A program made the position numbers and the translations under genes. The notes under the pieces were generated by a model. It searched no databases, was not told the DNA's origin, and saw only the letters and a program-made list of their open reading frames with translations. Source: DASSHC01 sp035693105 (lineage in GTDB: Bacteria > Chloroflexota > Chloroflexia > Thermomicrobiales > Thermomicrobiaceae). Taken from it: DNA of 15,371 bases. Shown one piece after another: positions 6,787-14,800 of the stretch. Each line of letters starts with the position of its first letter. Positions within the stretch are counted from its first letter, which is position 1. Location: the NCBI GenBank assembly GCA_035693105.1, contig DASSHC010000043.1, forward strand, positions 1 to 15,371, in the 5' to 3' direction.

Positions 6787-8787
6787 CTAGCCAGCATAGG
6801 CGATGCGGTAGATGAGGCCGCTGGAGTCGTCGCTGACGTAGAGCGCGCCATCCGCACCAACCGTCACCCCCACCGGTCGGCCCCACACCTGGCCGGGGTT
6901 GCTGGCCGTTCCCGGCAGCCAGCCCCAGGCGAAGTCCTCCGGCGCCTGCGGCTGACCGTTGACCACGGGCACCCGCACCACCTTATAGCCGGTCGGCACG
7001 CTCCGGTTCCAGGAGCCATGGTAGGCGATGTAGATGCTGTCCTGGTAGGGCGCGGGCGCCCGCAAGCCTGATCCGAAGGTCAATCCGAGCGGCGCGGAGT
7101 GTGCCGGGAGCGCGACTGTGTCGGGCGGGACCCCGGCACACTTGCCGGGATCGTCGAACTCGGGTTGCGGATGGTCGCCGTTGTAGCAGTAGGGCCAGCC
7201 GTAGAACACGCCATCCTCGACCCGCTGGAGAACGTCCGGCGGGACGTTGTCGCCCAGCTCATCCCGCTCGTTGTCGCTGGCCCAGAGCTGATTGGTGCCC
7301 GGCTGGAAGGCGAGCCCGACCGCGTTGCGCAGCCCGGTGGCGTAGAGGCGGAGCTGGCTGCCGTCGGCGTTGGCCACCAGAATGGCGGCGCGGCGGTTGT
7401 CGGACTCGACGCAGATGTTGCAGGAGGAGCCGACGCTGATGAAGAGGTGACCGTCAGGGCTGAAGGCCACCGTGCGGGTGAAGTGCTCGCCGTCCGACGG
7501 CAAATTGGGCACCACAACCTGCGGAGGGCTATCGGGCGCGAGCGCCCCGGCCGGGGCGTGGTAGCGAACGACCTGGCCGGGCTCCCCGACGTAGAGCCAG
7601 TCCTGGTAGAAGGCGAGGCTGGAGGGGCGGTCGAGGCCGCTGGCGAAGACGATGGCCTGGTCGGCCTGCCCGTCGTGGTTGGCATCGGGCAGGATCAGGA
7701 TGCGGCCGCCGCTCATATCGGTGGCGAAGAGGAGCCCATCGCTGGGGCGCACGGCCATGAAGCGGGGACTGCCGAGCCCCGAGGCGAAGAGGCCGATGGT
7801 GAAGCCGGCCGGGAGCATGATCGTGCCCCCCTCTATCTGGTGCGGCTGGGGTGGCTGAGGCGGCGTGTAGCTGGGCGGCGCTGACCTCGGCGGCTGTGGC
7901 GTCATCCCGAGCTGGCCGTAGTGCCAGGCGAAGTAGTGCTGGCCGACGTTGCCGGCCTCGACCTGCCAGCCTTCCGGGTTGTCCGGCGTGTAGGTCAGCA
8001 CGCGGCGCTCGAAGACCTGCACCAGCACCAGCTTCGACGTGCCGCCGACCAGGACGTGCGTCCAGTAGGCCTCGGTCAGCGGGTAGCCGGTGGCGTAGAA
8101 GGGGTTCGGGAAGAGGGCTCCGGTGGTGTCGCCGTTCTGGTAAATCACGCCCGAGCTGTGCATGAAGTCCCAGAAGACCGAGGCGATCTGGTGGTCGATC
8201 CCCGGCACCCGCACGTGCTCGGCGGCGCGGACCGCGTAGCGCGCCAGCGACGGATCGGCCCCGACCTGGCCGGCCCGGTCGACCGTCTGGATCAGCGTCC
8301 AGCCGTCCGGGAGCGGGTGATAGCCCATGAGCGTGTTGAAGGTAGCGTAGGTGGGTCCGTTGGGGTCGCCGGCGTCGCCGGCCACGTTGACCTGGGCCAG
8401 CGGGTGGTTTTGGAACTGCTCGTCGCCGAGCTGCAGGCGGCCGGTGATCAGCTCCCTGGCCAGCAGGCCGCTGGTGACATCCCAGGGCGGCTGCGCGCGG
8501 TAGGCATTGTCCTCCAGCCGGCCTTTATCGAAGTACTGCACCAGGCGGTTGCCGCCCGGCGCCTCGGCGTAGGGCTCGCTCTGGGGCGGCGTAAAGGGCG
8601 CCGGGCCCCACAGCCAGGTGCGGGCTGCCAGGCCGTTGGCGACGGGGAAATCGGTGCGCGCCCAGGTGGCGCCGAAGGCGTCGCCCGCGATCGGGTCCGC
8701 CAGCGCGGCGCGGCCAGGCAGCCAGCCGGTGAGCGGCAGGGCCAGCAGGAGCGCGAGTGCCAGCGCCAGGTAGCTGCGGCGGCCCAG
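6787..8787 (-). CDS. Secreted two-domain protein: Chloroflexota-type N-terminal module plus sorbosone dehydrogenase-like beta-propeller
   Basis: The 666-residue protein starts with a signal peptide (GRRSYLALALALLLALPLTG..., cleavage after ALA-30, before DP). Residues about 31-290 form a module with RTWLWGP, GGNRLVQYFDKGRLE and ERRVLTYTPDNPEGW...GNVGQHYFAW, a pattern I recall from many secreted Chloroflexota proteins of unknown role. A proline-rich linker (about 296-317) leads to a six-bladed propeller of the soluble glucose/L-sorbosone dehydrogenase type (about 324-666), with NERDELGDNVPPDVLQ, EDGVFYGWPYC and cysteines suited to extracellular disulfides. It would oxidise a sugar or aldehyde with PQQ, but the substrate is unknown. 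No ATG, GTG or TTG lies between the upstream in-frame stop (8809) and residue 82. CTG 8787, six bases after GGGAGGAG (8801-8794) and at the edge of the signal peptide, is the best start. GTG 8541 would lose the signal peptide. Confidence 0.85.
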   Translation of the reverse strand: MGRRSYLALALALLLALPLTGWLPGRAALADPIAGDAFGATWARTDFPVANGLAARTWLWGPAPFTPPQSEPYAEAPGGNRLVQYFDKGRLEDNAYRAQPPWDVTSGLLARELITGRLQLGDEQFQNHPLAQVNVAGDAGDPNGPTYATFNTLMGYHPLPDGWTLIQTVDRAGQVGADPSLARYAVRAAEHVRVPGIDHQIASVFWDFMHSSGVIYQNGDTTGALFPNPFYATGYPLTEAYWTHVLVGGTSKLVLVQVFERRVLTYTPDNPEGWQVEAGNVGQHYFAWHYGQLGMTPQPPRSAPPSYTPPQPPQPHQIEGGTIMLPAGFTIGLFASGLGSPRFMAVRPSDGLLFATDMSGGRILILPDANHDGQADQAIVFASGLDRPSSLAFYQDWLYVGEPGQVVRYHAPAGALAPDSPPQVVVPNLPSDGEHFTRTVAFSPDGHLFISVGSSCNICVESDNRRAAILVANADGSQLRLYATGLRNAVGLAFQPGTNQLWASDNERDELGDNVPPDVLQRVEDGVFYGWPYCYNGDHPQPEFDDPGKCAGVPPDTVALPAHSAPLGLTFGSGLRAPAPYQDSIYIAYHGSWNRSVPTGYKVVRVPVVNGQPQAPEDFAWGWLPGTASNPGQVWGRPVGVTVGADGALYVSDDSSGLIYRIAYAG

Positions 8788-8885
8788 GGCGTTCTCCTCC
8801 CGCGTCGCTCAACGGTCAACTCTCCAGCGCACAGCACGACCCGCGCCCCGATCGTCGACCGGCGGCGAACCGCGACAAGACGAAA

Positions 8886-8907
8886 GGGCGGGCCGCTCGG
8901 CCCGCCC
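8886..8907 (-). terminator. Terminator of the transhydrogenase operon
   Basis: GGGCGGGCC (8886-8894) and GGCCCGCCC (8899-8907) form a perfect nine-base stem with a four-base loop, 27 bases beyond the pntB stop. On the minus strand the stem is followed by TTTCGTCTTGTC, a weak U-rich tail. Confidence 0.75.
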
Positions 8908-8934
8908 CCTGACTCTCCCTGGTGTGAACGCGCG

Positions 8935-10350
8935 CTAGGCCGCCTTGACCTCGTTGGTCAGCGCCGCCAGCGACGCCTTGGCGTCGCCGAAGAGCATGGC
9001 GGTCTTGTCCTCGTGGAACAGCTCGTTCTCGATGCCGGCGAATCCTGGCCGCATGCTGCGCTTGAGCACGATCACGCTGCGTGCCTGATCGACGTTGAGG
9101 ATCGGCATGCCGAAGATCGGGCTGCCCTTGTCGTGGCGCGCGGCCGGGTTGACCACGTCGTTGGCCCCGACCACCAGCGCCACGTCGGCGCGCTCGAACT
9201 CGTCGTTGATCGACTCCATCTCGAAGAGCTGGTCGTAGGGCACGTTGGCCTCGGCCAGCAGCACATTCATGTGCCCCGGCATGCGCCCGGCCACCGGGTG
9301 GATGGCGTACTTGACCGTCACGCCGCGCTTCTCCAGCTCGTCGGCCAGCTCGCGGATCTGGTGCTGTGCCTGCGCCACCGCCAGTCCGTAGCCCGGCACG
9401 ATGATGACTTCGTTGGCGTAGGCCATCTGCACCGCCACGTCCTCGGCGGTCGTCTGGCGGATCGGCTTGGCCTCGCCGGCCGCCACGGCGCCCCCGGCCG
9501 GGGCCGAGCCGAAGGCGCCGAACATCACGTTGGCCAGCGAGCGGTTCATGGCCCGGCTCATCAGCACCGTCAGGAGCGCGCCCGAGGCGCCGACCAGCGC
9601 GCCGGCCACGATCAGGATCTGGTTGTCGAGCACGAAACCGGCCGCGGCCGCCGCCAGACCGGTCATCGAGTTGAGGACCGCGATCACCACCGGCATGTCG
9701 GCGCCGCCGATCGGCAGCACCACCAGCACGCCGAGCACCAGCGCCGCCGCCAGCAGCCCCCAGACCGGGATGGTGCTGCTGCCGGTCAGGACGATCACCC
9801 AGAGCGCCAGGATGGCGATCAGAATGATCGCGTTGACGATCTGTCCCCCGGCGAAGCGGATCGGCCGCCCGGAGATCAACTCCTGCAGCTTGCCGAAGGC
9901 GATCATGCTGCCGCTGAAGGAGATGGCGCCGATGGTCGTGCCGACCACCACCGAGAGCGACTCGCCGCCGCCGACGTGGCCGGTGTCGTTGTAGAAGCGC
10001 ACGAACTCGGCGACCGAGACGAGCGCCGCGGTGCCGCCGCCCATGCCGTTGAAGAGCGCCACCATCTGCGGCATGGCGGTCATCGCCACCGTGCGGGCGA
10101 AGTAGGTGCCGACGGCCGCGCCGGCGATCAGCGCGACCGCGATGATCGCGATGTTGACCGCGTTCCAGTGCCAGGTGTAGTTGGGGTCGACGAAGGTGAC
10201 GACCAGGGCCAGCACCATCGCCAGCGCGGCCAGTTGGTTGCCGCTGCGCGCGGTGGCCGGGCTACTGAGCCGCTTCAGACCCAGAATGAAGAGGATGGCC
10301 GCGATGAGATAGGCGACCTGGACAATTGCCAGTTGATAGTCGTGAATCAC
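8935..10350 (-). CDS. pntB: Proton-translocating NAD(P) transhydrogenase, beta subunit
   Basis: The 471-residue protein is the membrane plus NADP(H)-binding subunit of transhydrogenase, which uses proton entry to drive hydride transfer from NADH to NADP+. The N-terminal 280 residues carry about nine hydrophobic helices, including the FNGMGGGTAALVS segment. From about residue 315 the NADP domain (dIII) shows VPGYGLAVAQAQ, HPVAGRMPGHMNVLLAEANVPYD, GANDVVNPAA and VLKRSM, all family signatures. ATG 10350 overlaps the stop of the preceding gene in ATGA, so translation is coupled. It is the last gene of the three-gene operon and is followed by a hairpin terminator. Length agrees with the family (about 460). 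Confidence 0.96.
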   Translation of the reverse strand: MIHDYQLAIVQVAYLIAAILFILGLKRLSSPATARSGNQLAALAMVLALVVTFVDPNYTWHWNAVNIAIIAVALIAGAAVGTYFARTVAMTAMPQMVALFNGMGGGTAALVSVAEFVRFYNDTGHVGGGESLSVVVGTTIGAISFSGSMIAFGKLQELISGRPIRFAGGQIVNAIILIAILALWVIVLTGSSTIPVWGLLAAALVLGVLVVLPIGGADMPVVIAVLNSMTGLAAAAAGFVLDNQILIVAGALVGASGALLTVLMSRAMNRSLANVMFGAFGSAPAGGAVAAGEAKPIRQTTAEDVAVQMAYANEVIIVPGYGLAVAQAQHQIRELADELEKRGVTVKYAIHPVAGRMPGHMNVLLAEANVPYDQLFEMESINDEFERADVALVVGANDVVNPAARHDKGSPIFGMPILNVDQARSVIVLKRSMRPGFAGIENELFHEDKTAMLFGDAKASLAALTNEVKAA

Positions 10351-10643
10351 CGCTTGTCCACCGGCTTCTTGCGAAACATCTCCAACATCCGATCGGTCAC
10401 CACGAAGCCGCCGAAGACGTTGCCGGCGCCCAGGAAGACCGCCAGCAGCCCGAGGATGCGCAGCACCGTCGAGTCGGCGGTGCCGGCCACCACGATGCCG
10501 CCGAGGAGCACGATACCGTGGACGGCGTTCGTGCCGCTCATCAGCGGCGTGTGCAGCGTCGCCGGGACGCGCCCGATGACCTCCAGCCCGAGGAGAATGG
10601 CGAGAATGAAGACGTAGGCGCCGAGAATGACTGATGGGCTCAC
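10347..10643 (-). CDS. pntAB: NAD(P) transhydrogenase, alpha-2 (membrane) subunit
   Basis: This 98-residue protein corresponds to the membrane part of the E. coli PntA C terminus, here a separate gene as in Rhodospirillum rubrum. It has three hydrophobic helices (about residues 5-22, 39-54, 61-82), with HTPLMSGTNAVHG between the first two, a conserved segment of the family. The start is GTG 10643, which overlaps the upstream stop as GTGA; its own stop overlaps the next start. It forms the proton channel with the beta subunit. Confidence 0.95.
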   Translation of the reverse strand: MSPSVILGAYVFILAILLGLEVIGRVPATLHTPLMSGTNAVHGIVLLGGIVVAGTADSTVLRILGLLAVFLGAGNVFGGFVVTDRMLEMFRKKPVDKR

Positions 10644-11818
10644 GCGACCTGCTCCTTCATCCAGGCGAGGGTCGGCCCGTGCAGCACCTCGCCGTTGTGC
10701 GTAATGACCACGCCGCGCGTGATCGCGTCCTCCATATCGAGCGTCAGCTCGCCCTTCGGCGCCAGATGGTCTAGCAGGGCGGTGATGTTCTTGGCGTACA
10801 TCATACTGGCGTGGGTGGCCATCTCGCTCGGTAGGTTCAGTGGGCCCATGATCGTCACGTCCTCGCGCACGACGGTCTCGCCCGGCACGGTGAGCGTGCA
10901 GTTGCCGCCCATCTCGGCCGCCAGGTCGATGATCACGGAACCCGGCTGCATCCCCTGCACCGTCTCATCCGGTAGCAGCACCGGGGCGGGCCGGCCGGGG
11001 ATCAGCGCGGTGGTGATGACCACGTCGGACTTGGCCGCGTGATCCCGGATCAGCTCGATCTCGCGCCGGATGTGCTCCTCGGCCAGCTCCTTGGCGTAGC
11101 CGCCGGAGTCCTGCGCCTCCTCGTGGGCCACGTCCAGCTCGACGAAGGTGGCGCCCAGGCTCTCTACCTGCTCCTTGACCACCGGGCGGGTGTCGAAGGC
11201 TTCGACCACCGCGCCCAGGCGCCGCGCGGTGGCGATCGCCTGCAAGCCGGCCACGCCCGCGCCGAGCACCAGCACGCGCGCCGGGCGGATCGTGCCCGCC
11301 GCCGTCATCAGCAGCGGGAAGAATTTCTGCAACGCGTTCGCGCCCAGGAGCACCGACTTGTAACCGGCGATGGTGCTCATCGACGAGAGCGCGTCCATCG
11401 ACTGCGCGCGGGTGATGCGCGGGATGGCGTCCATGCTGAGCGCGGTGACGCCCTGCCGGGCCAGCTCGACCGCCAGCTCCGGCCGCGTCAGCGGCGACAG
11501 AAGGGCGATCAGCAGGCTGCCGGGGCGCAACTGCACCACCTCCTCGGGAGTCGGGCGCTGCACCTTGAGCACGATGTCCGACTGCCCGTAGACAGCGGCG
11601 GCGCTGGGCGCGATCTCAGCGCCGGTCTCTTGATAGAAGCGATCGGGGAAGCTGGCGCCCTCCCCCGCGCCGCTCTCGATGAGCACGCGGAAGCTGCGGA
11701 CCAGCTTGCGGATAACGTCGGGAGTCAGGGCGACCCGTCGCTCACCGGGGATCGTCTCGCGCGGGACGCCGACGGTGAGGCGAGGTCCACCCTCTCCCTG
11801 CGAGTCTGCTGGCTGCAA
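10640..11818 (-). CDS. pntAA: NAD(P) transhydrogenase, alpha-1 (NAD-binding) subunit
   Basis: The 392-residue soluble subunit binds NAD(H). It opens with the alanine dehydrogenase/PNT N-terminal pattern (VGVPRETIPGERRVALTP), has the transhydrogenase loop RAQSMDALSS at residues 137-146, which distinguishes it from alanine dehydrogenase, and a Rossmann motif GAGVAGLQA at 186-194 followed by EAFDTRP. The start is TTG 11818, nine bases after AGGAG (11832-11828). No ATG occurs before the conserved N terminus. First gene of the pntAA-pntAB-pntB operon. Confidence 0.94.
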   Translation of the reverse strand: MQPADSQGEGGPRLTVGVPRETIPGERRVALTPDVIRKLVRSFRVLIESGAGEGASFPDRFYQETGAEIAPSAAAVYGQSDIVLKVQRPTPEEVVQLRPGSLLIALLSPLTRPELAVELARQGVTALSMDAIPRITRAQSMDALSSMSTIAGYKSVLLGANALQKFFPLLMTAAGTIRPARVLVLGAGVAGLQAIATARRLGAVVEAFDTRPVVKEQVESLGATFVELDVAHEEAQDSGGYAKELAEEHIRREIELIRDHAAKSDVVITTALIPGRPAPVLLPDETVQGMQPGSVIIDLAAEMGGNCTLTVPGETVVREDVTIMGPLNLPSEMATHASMMYAKNITALLDHLAPKGELTLDMEDAITRGVVITHNGEVLHGPTLAWMKEQVA

Positions 11819-11895
11819 GACGTGATTCTCCTTTAAGTCCTGATCGGCGCAAGCCCGCCGATAGCATACTGAAGCTGCCTGTTCGGCCGGTCTAT

Positions 11896-11925
11896 AGCTT
11901 ATGCCGCCCGCGCCGCGCGCGTCAA
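11896..11925 (-). promoter_or_regulatory. Weak candidate promoter for the pnt operon
   Basis: On the minus strand TTGACG (11925-11920) is followed after 18 bases by TAAGCT (11901-11896), only a partial -10 match. TATAGA (11896-11891) is a better hexamer but spaced 23 bases. No better pair was seen between 11830 and 12000. Confidence 0.25.
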
Positions 11926-12002
11926 CACCGGTGCATGATTCGCGTGGATCTGGGTGGCGGGATCCTCGACTGGAAGGGTGCGGGGGGCGGAGAGCGTGTC
12001 GT

Positions 12003-12322
12003 GTCTTCCCGTAGCCGCGCCGCCGTCGTCGCGCCGTCTCCGTCCGGCTAAAGCCGCAGCGCTAAACCTCACGAAGCCCACTGAAGGGGCTGGGTTTCGG
12101 CCTGGCGAAGGCGAAACGTTCGGTGCCAATCCGCAGGCACACCGTTGTGATGCGCGCCTCGTTCATCACGTCCGCGCGGCCATCCCTTCGCCGGCACAAT
12201 GAATGAAAACGGCACACGTCTGCCCGACGGCACGATATAGCTCAGCCCCTTCAGTGGGCTTCGTGGATTCAGCGCTGCGGCTTTAGCCCGGCGCGACGAG
12301 GGCGGCGCGGCTACGGGAAGAC
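12003..12322. repeat. Foldback element with arms of about 80-90 bases
   Basis: The left arm (12003-12092) and right arm (12243-12322) are inverted copies. Each has, from outside in, a GTCTTCCCGTAGCCGCGCCG end, a CGTCGTCGCGCC segment (with one six-base length difference), the palindromic core GGCTTTAGCC next to GCGCTG, and the hairpin AGCCCCTTCAGTGGGCT. The 150-base centre (12093-12242) has no credible gene. Together with flanks, the element fills most of the non-coding gap 11819-12411. It resembles a MITE or REPIN, but no target duplication was seen. A single-arm relative is at 149-216. Confidence 0.7.
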
Positions 12323-12429
12323 CGCAATCCGTCCACTCATCCGCGCGTCACGCGGCACTGTGGTTTCATCAACAACGCCGCCAACGCCATCCCGTTGGAG
12401 GACGAATCACGATGGAAGGAGCAGCCCGC

Positions 12430-13245
12430 ATGGCACAGCCGATCACCCAGGTTGACGCCTTCACCGACCGGCCCTTTCGCGGCAACCCGGCGGGGGTCTG
12501 CCTGCTGCCCCGTCCAGCCGAAGCCGACTGGATGCAAAATGTCGCCCGCGAGATGAACCTGGCCGAGACGGCCTTCCTCGTTCGCGAAGGCGACGAGTTT
12601 CGCCTGCGCTGGTTCACCCCGGCGATCGAGGTCGATCTCTGCGGCCACGCCACGCTGGCCAGCGCCCACGTCCTCTGGTCCGAGGGCCACCTGCCGCCCG
12701 GCGCCCAGGCCCGCTTCCAGACACTGAGCGGGCTGCTGACCGCCGAGCAGCGCGGCGACTGGATCGAGCTCGACTTCCCGGCCGAGCCACCCGCGCCGGT
12801 CACGCCACCGCCGGAGCTGCCGGCGGCGCTCGGGGTGACGCCGCTGGCGGTGGCGCGCAACCGGATGGACTACCTGGTCGAACTGGCGGACGAAGCGGCC
12901 GTGCGCGCGCTGACGCCCGACTTCGCCCGGCTGGGCGCGCTCCCGGCGCGCGGCGTGATCGTCACCAGCCGCGCGAAGTCGCCCGAGTACGACTTCGTCT
13001 CGCGCTTCTTCGGGCCGTCCGTCGGCATCAATGAGGACCCGGTCACCGGCTCGGCCCACTGCGCGCTGGCGCCCTACTGGGCCGCGCGGTTGGGTGGTGG
13101 GCGCGACGAGCTGACCGGCTACCAGGCCTCCGCGCGCGGCGGCATCGTGCGCGTGCGCCTGGCCGGCGACCGGGTCAAGCTGCTCGGCCAGGCGGTCACG
13201 GTCCTGCGCGGCGAGCTGGTCGGCGCGGCTGCCCCGGATCGCTAG
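12430..13245 (+). CDS. PhzF-family isomerase/epimerase-like protein
   Basis: The 271-residue protein has the two-half PhzF/diaminopimelate-epimerase fold. Family marks are QVDAFTDRPFRGNPAGV at the start, the general acid/base glutamate E46 in NLAETAFL, DLCGHATLAS, and in the second half GINEDPVTGSAHCALAPYW. PhzF itself isomerises a dihydro-hydroxyanthranilate in phenazine synthesis, but most members, like this isolated one, have unknown substrates; no phenazine genes are nearby. ATG 12430 (GAAGGAG eight bases upstream) matches the family N terminus. An ATG at 12412 has GGAGGA nine bases upstream and would add six residues (MEGAAR); either is possible. Cytosolic. It lies just beyond the foldback element and converges on the PLP decarboxylase. 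Confidence 0.9.
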   Translation: MAQPITQVDAFTDRPFRGNPAGVCLLPRPAEADWMQNVAREMNLAETAFLVREGDEFRLRWFTPAIEVDLCGHATLASAHVLWSEGHLPPGAQARFQTLSGLLTAEQRGDWIELDFPAEPPAPVTPPPELPAALGVTPLAVARNRMDYLVELADEAAVRALTPDFARLGALPARGVIVTSRAKSPEYDFVSRFFGPSVGINEDPVTGSAHCALAPYWAARLGGGRDELTGYQASARGGIVRVRLAGDRVKLLGQAVTVLRGELVGAAAPDR

Positions 13246-14657
13246 GTTTCCTCGGCCGCCGCGCGCATGGTCGCCCAGAGGCGCTCGACATCGGCGCGCT
13301 CGGTCGGCTCGGCGCCGATCGAGACGCGCACCATCCAGCGGCCCTCCAGCACGGCGGGCGTCAGGTAGGCCGCGCCGGAGCGGTTGATCCGGTTGACCCA
13401 GCCGAGCGTGTGGCGGTCGAGCGCCTCGCCTGCCAGACCCGGCGGCTCGTGGCGCAGCACCACCGTCTGCAGCGGCACCGGGGCCAGCAGGCGCCACTCC
13501 GGCGCCCGCTCCACCTGCTCTGCCAGCCACTGGGCGTTGGCGAGATCGCGCCGCAGCCGCGCCTGCAGTTGCTCGACGCCCGCCTCGCGGATCAAGAACC
13601 AGAGCTTGAGCGCGCGGAAGCGCCGCCCGAGCGGGACGCCCCAGTCGCGCAGGTTCTTCACCTGCTCGTCGGCGGCGGTGCGCAGGTAGCTGGGGTTGGT
13701 CGACATCACCCGGATCAGGTGCTGGGGGTCGCGCACGTAGTAGACCGACGAGTCGAAGGCCGCGCCGAGCCATTTGTGCGGGTTGAGCACCAGCGAGTCC
13801 GCCCCCTCGATCCCCTGCCACATCCAGCGGCACTCGGGCAGGATCATGGCCGAGCCGGCCAGCGCGGCGTCGACGTGCAGCCAGAGGCCGAACTCCCGCG
13901 CGATCTCGGCCAGCGGCGCCAGCGGGTCGAGCGCGGTCGTCGCGGTCGTGCCGACCGTAGCCACGATGGCCGCCGGGCGGCGCCCTGCGGCCAGGTCGCG
14001 CGCGATGGCGGCGCGCAAGGCGTCGGGGCGCAGGGCGAAGCGCTCGTCGGTGGCGACCACGCGCACGTTGTCGCGTCCGAAGCCGGCCAGCAGCGCGGCC
14101 TTATCGACCGAGCTGTGGCTCTGCTCCGAGCCGTAGACGACCAGCGGCTGCGGCTCGGCCTGCAAGCCGCCGCGCGCCTGCCCGTGATCGGTGGCGCGCT
14201 CGCGCGCGGTCAAGAGCGCTACCAGGGTCGACTCCGAGGCCGAGCCCTGGATCACGCCGCTCCACTCTTGCGACAGCCCCAGCATCCGGCGCAGCCAGTC
14301 GGTGACCGTCTCCTCGACCTCGGTCAGCGCCGGGCTCGACTGCCAGCTCAGCCCGAGCGTGCCCAGCCCGGTGCTGAGGAAGTCGCCCAGCACCGAGGCC
14401 AGGCTGGCGTTGGCCGGGAAGTAGCCGAAGAAGCTGGGGTGCTGGAAGTGCGACACGCCGGGGAGGATGATCTCGTCGACATCGCGCAAGATCGCCGCGA
14501 ACGGCTCGCCCTGTCGGGGCGGCTCGACGGGGAGCCGCGCCTTGATCGCCCCCGGCTCGACCGGCGACATCACCGGCAGCTCGCCCACCCGCTCGCGGTA
14601 GCCGGCGATCCAGTCCACCAGCGCGTAGCCATACGTCCGGAACTCCTCGGGGGTCAC
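13242..14657 (-). CDS. Group II PLP-dependent amino acid decarboxylase (aromatic L-amino acid decarboxylase family)
   Basis: The enzyme removes the carboxyl group of an amino acid to give an amine. PLP-binding lysine is K295 in LNPHKWLG, the aspartate pairing with the ring nitrogen is D263 in HVDAALAG, and the stacking histidine is H181 in SEQSHSSVDKAA. HPSFFGYFPA near residue 73 matches the substrate-side loop of the aromatic decarboxylases. Length, 471 residues, is normal. GTG 14657 gives the family N terminus TPEEFRTYGYALVDWI with a modest GAGGCGGAG ahead of it; GTG 14720 would add 21 residues lacking homology. Substrate (phenylalanine, tyrosine, tryptophan or another) is not resolvable. 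The stop interleaves with that of the PhzF gene in CTAG. Its upstream region is shared with the divergent RNA promoter at 14768. Confidence 0.9.
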   Translation of the reverse strand: MTPEEFRTYGYALVDWIAGYRERVGELPVMSPVEPGAIKARLPVEPPRQGEPFAAILRDVDEIILPGVSHFQHPSFFGYFPANASLASVLGDFLSTGLGTLGLSWQSSPALTEVEETVTDWLRRMLGLSQEWSGVIQGSASESTLVALLTARERATDHGQARGGLQAEPQPLVVYGSEQSHSSVDKAALLAGFGRDNVRVVATDERFALRPDALRAAIARDLAAGRRPAAIVATVGTTATTALDPLAPLAEIAREFGLWLHVDAALAGSAMILPECRWMWQGIEGADSLVLNPHKWLGAAFDSSVYYVRDPQHLIRVMSTNPSYLRTAADEQVKNLRDWGVPLGRRFRALKLWFLIREAGVEQLQARLRRDLANAQWLAEQVERAPEWRLLAPVPLQTVVLRHEPPGLAGEALDRHTLGWVNRINRSGAAYLTPAVLEGRWMVRVSIGAEPTERADVERLWATMRAAAEET

Positions 14658-14767
14658 ACTCCGCCTCGCTTTCTCCGCCGCAGCCGCTCCACCGCGCCCG
14701 CGAGGATACCATTCAGCCACGGGCCGGGCGGCGCTCGGCTGCTCGCTACCAATTTTGAAACAAGGTA

Positions 14768-14796
14768 TTGACAGGCCGGCACGCCCGTGCTACTGT
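14768..14796 (+). promoter_or_regulatory. Promoter of the candidate structured RNA
   Basis: TTGACA (14768-14773) and TACTGT (14791-14796) lie exactly 17 bases apart, placing the start at about 14801-14803, the first paired bases of the RNA rod. No protein start with a ribosome site follows. Confidence 0.65.
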
Positions 14797-14800
14797 GTAC

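Noticed and set aside
7921..10617. Very long plus-strand open frame (898 codons) opposite the propeller and pntB genes
   Set aside because: Its product is low-complexity, rich in R, H, G, V and D, without a domain, and it is the mirror of two well-supported minus-strand genes in GC-rich DNA.
11899..12129. 76-codon minus-strand open frame
   Set aside because: It crosses the left arm of the foldback element, lacks a ribosome site and has no recognisable homology.
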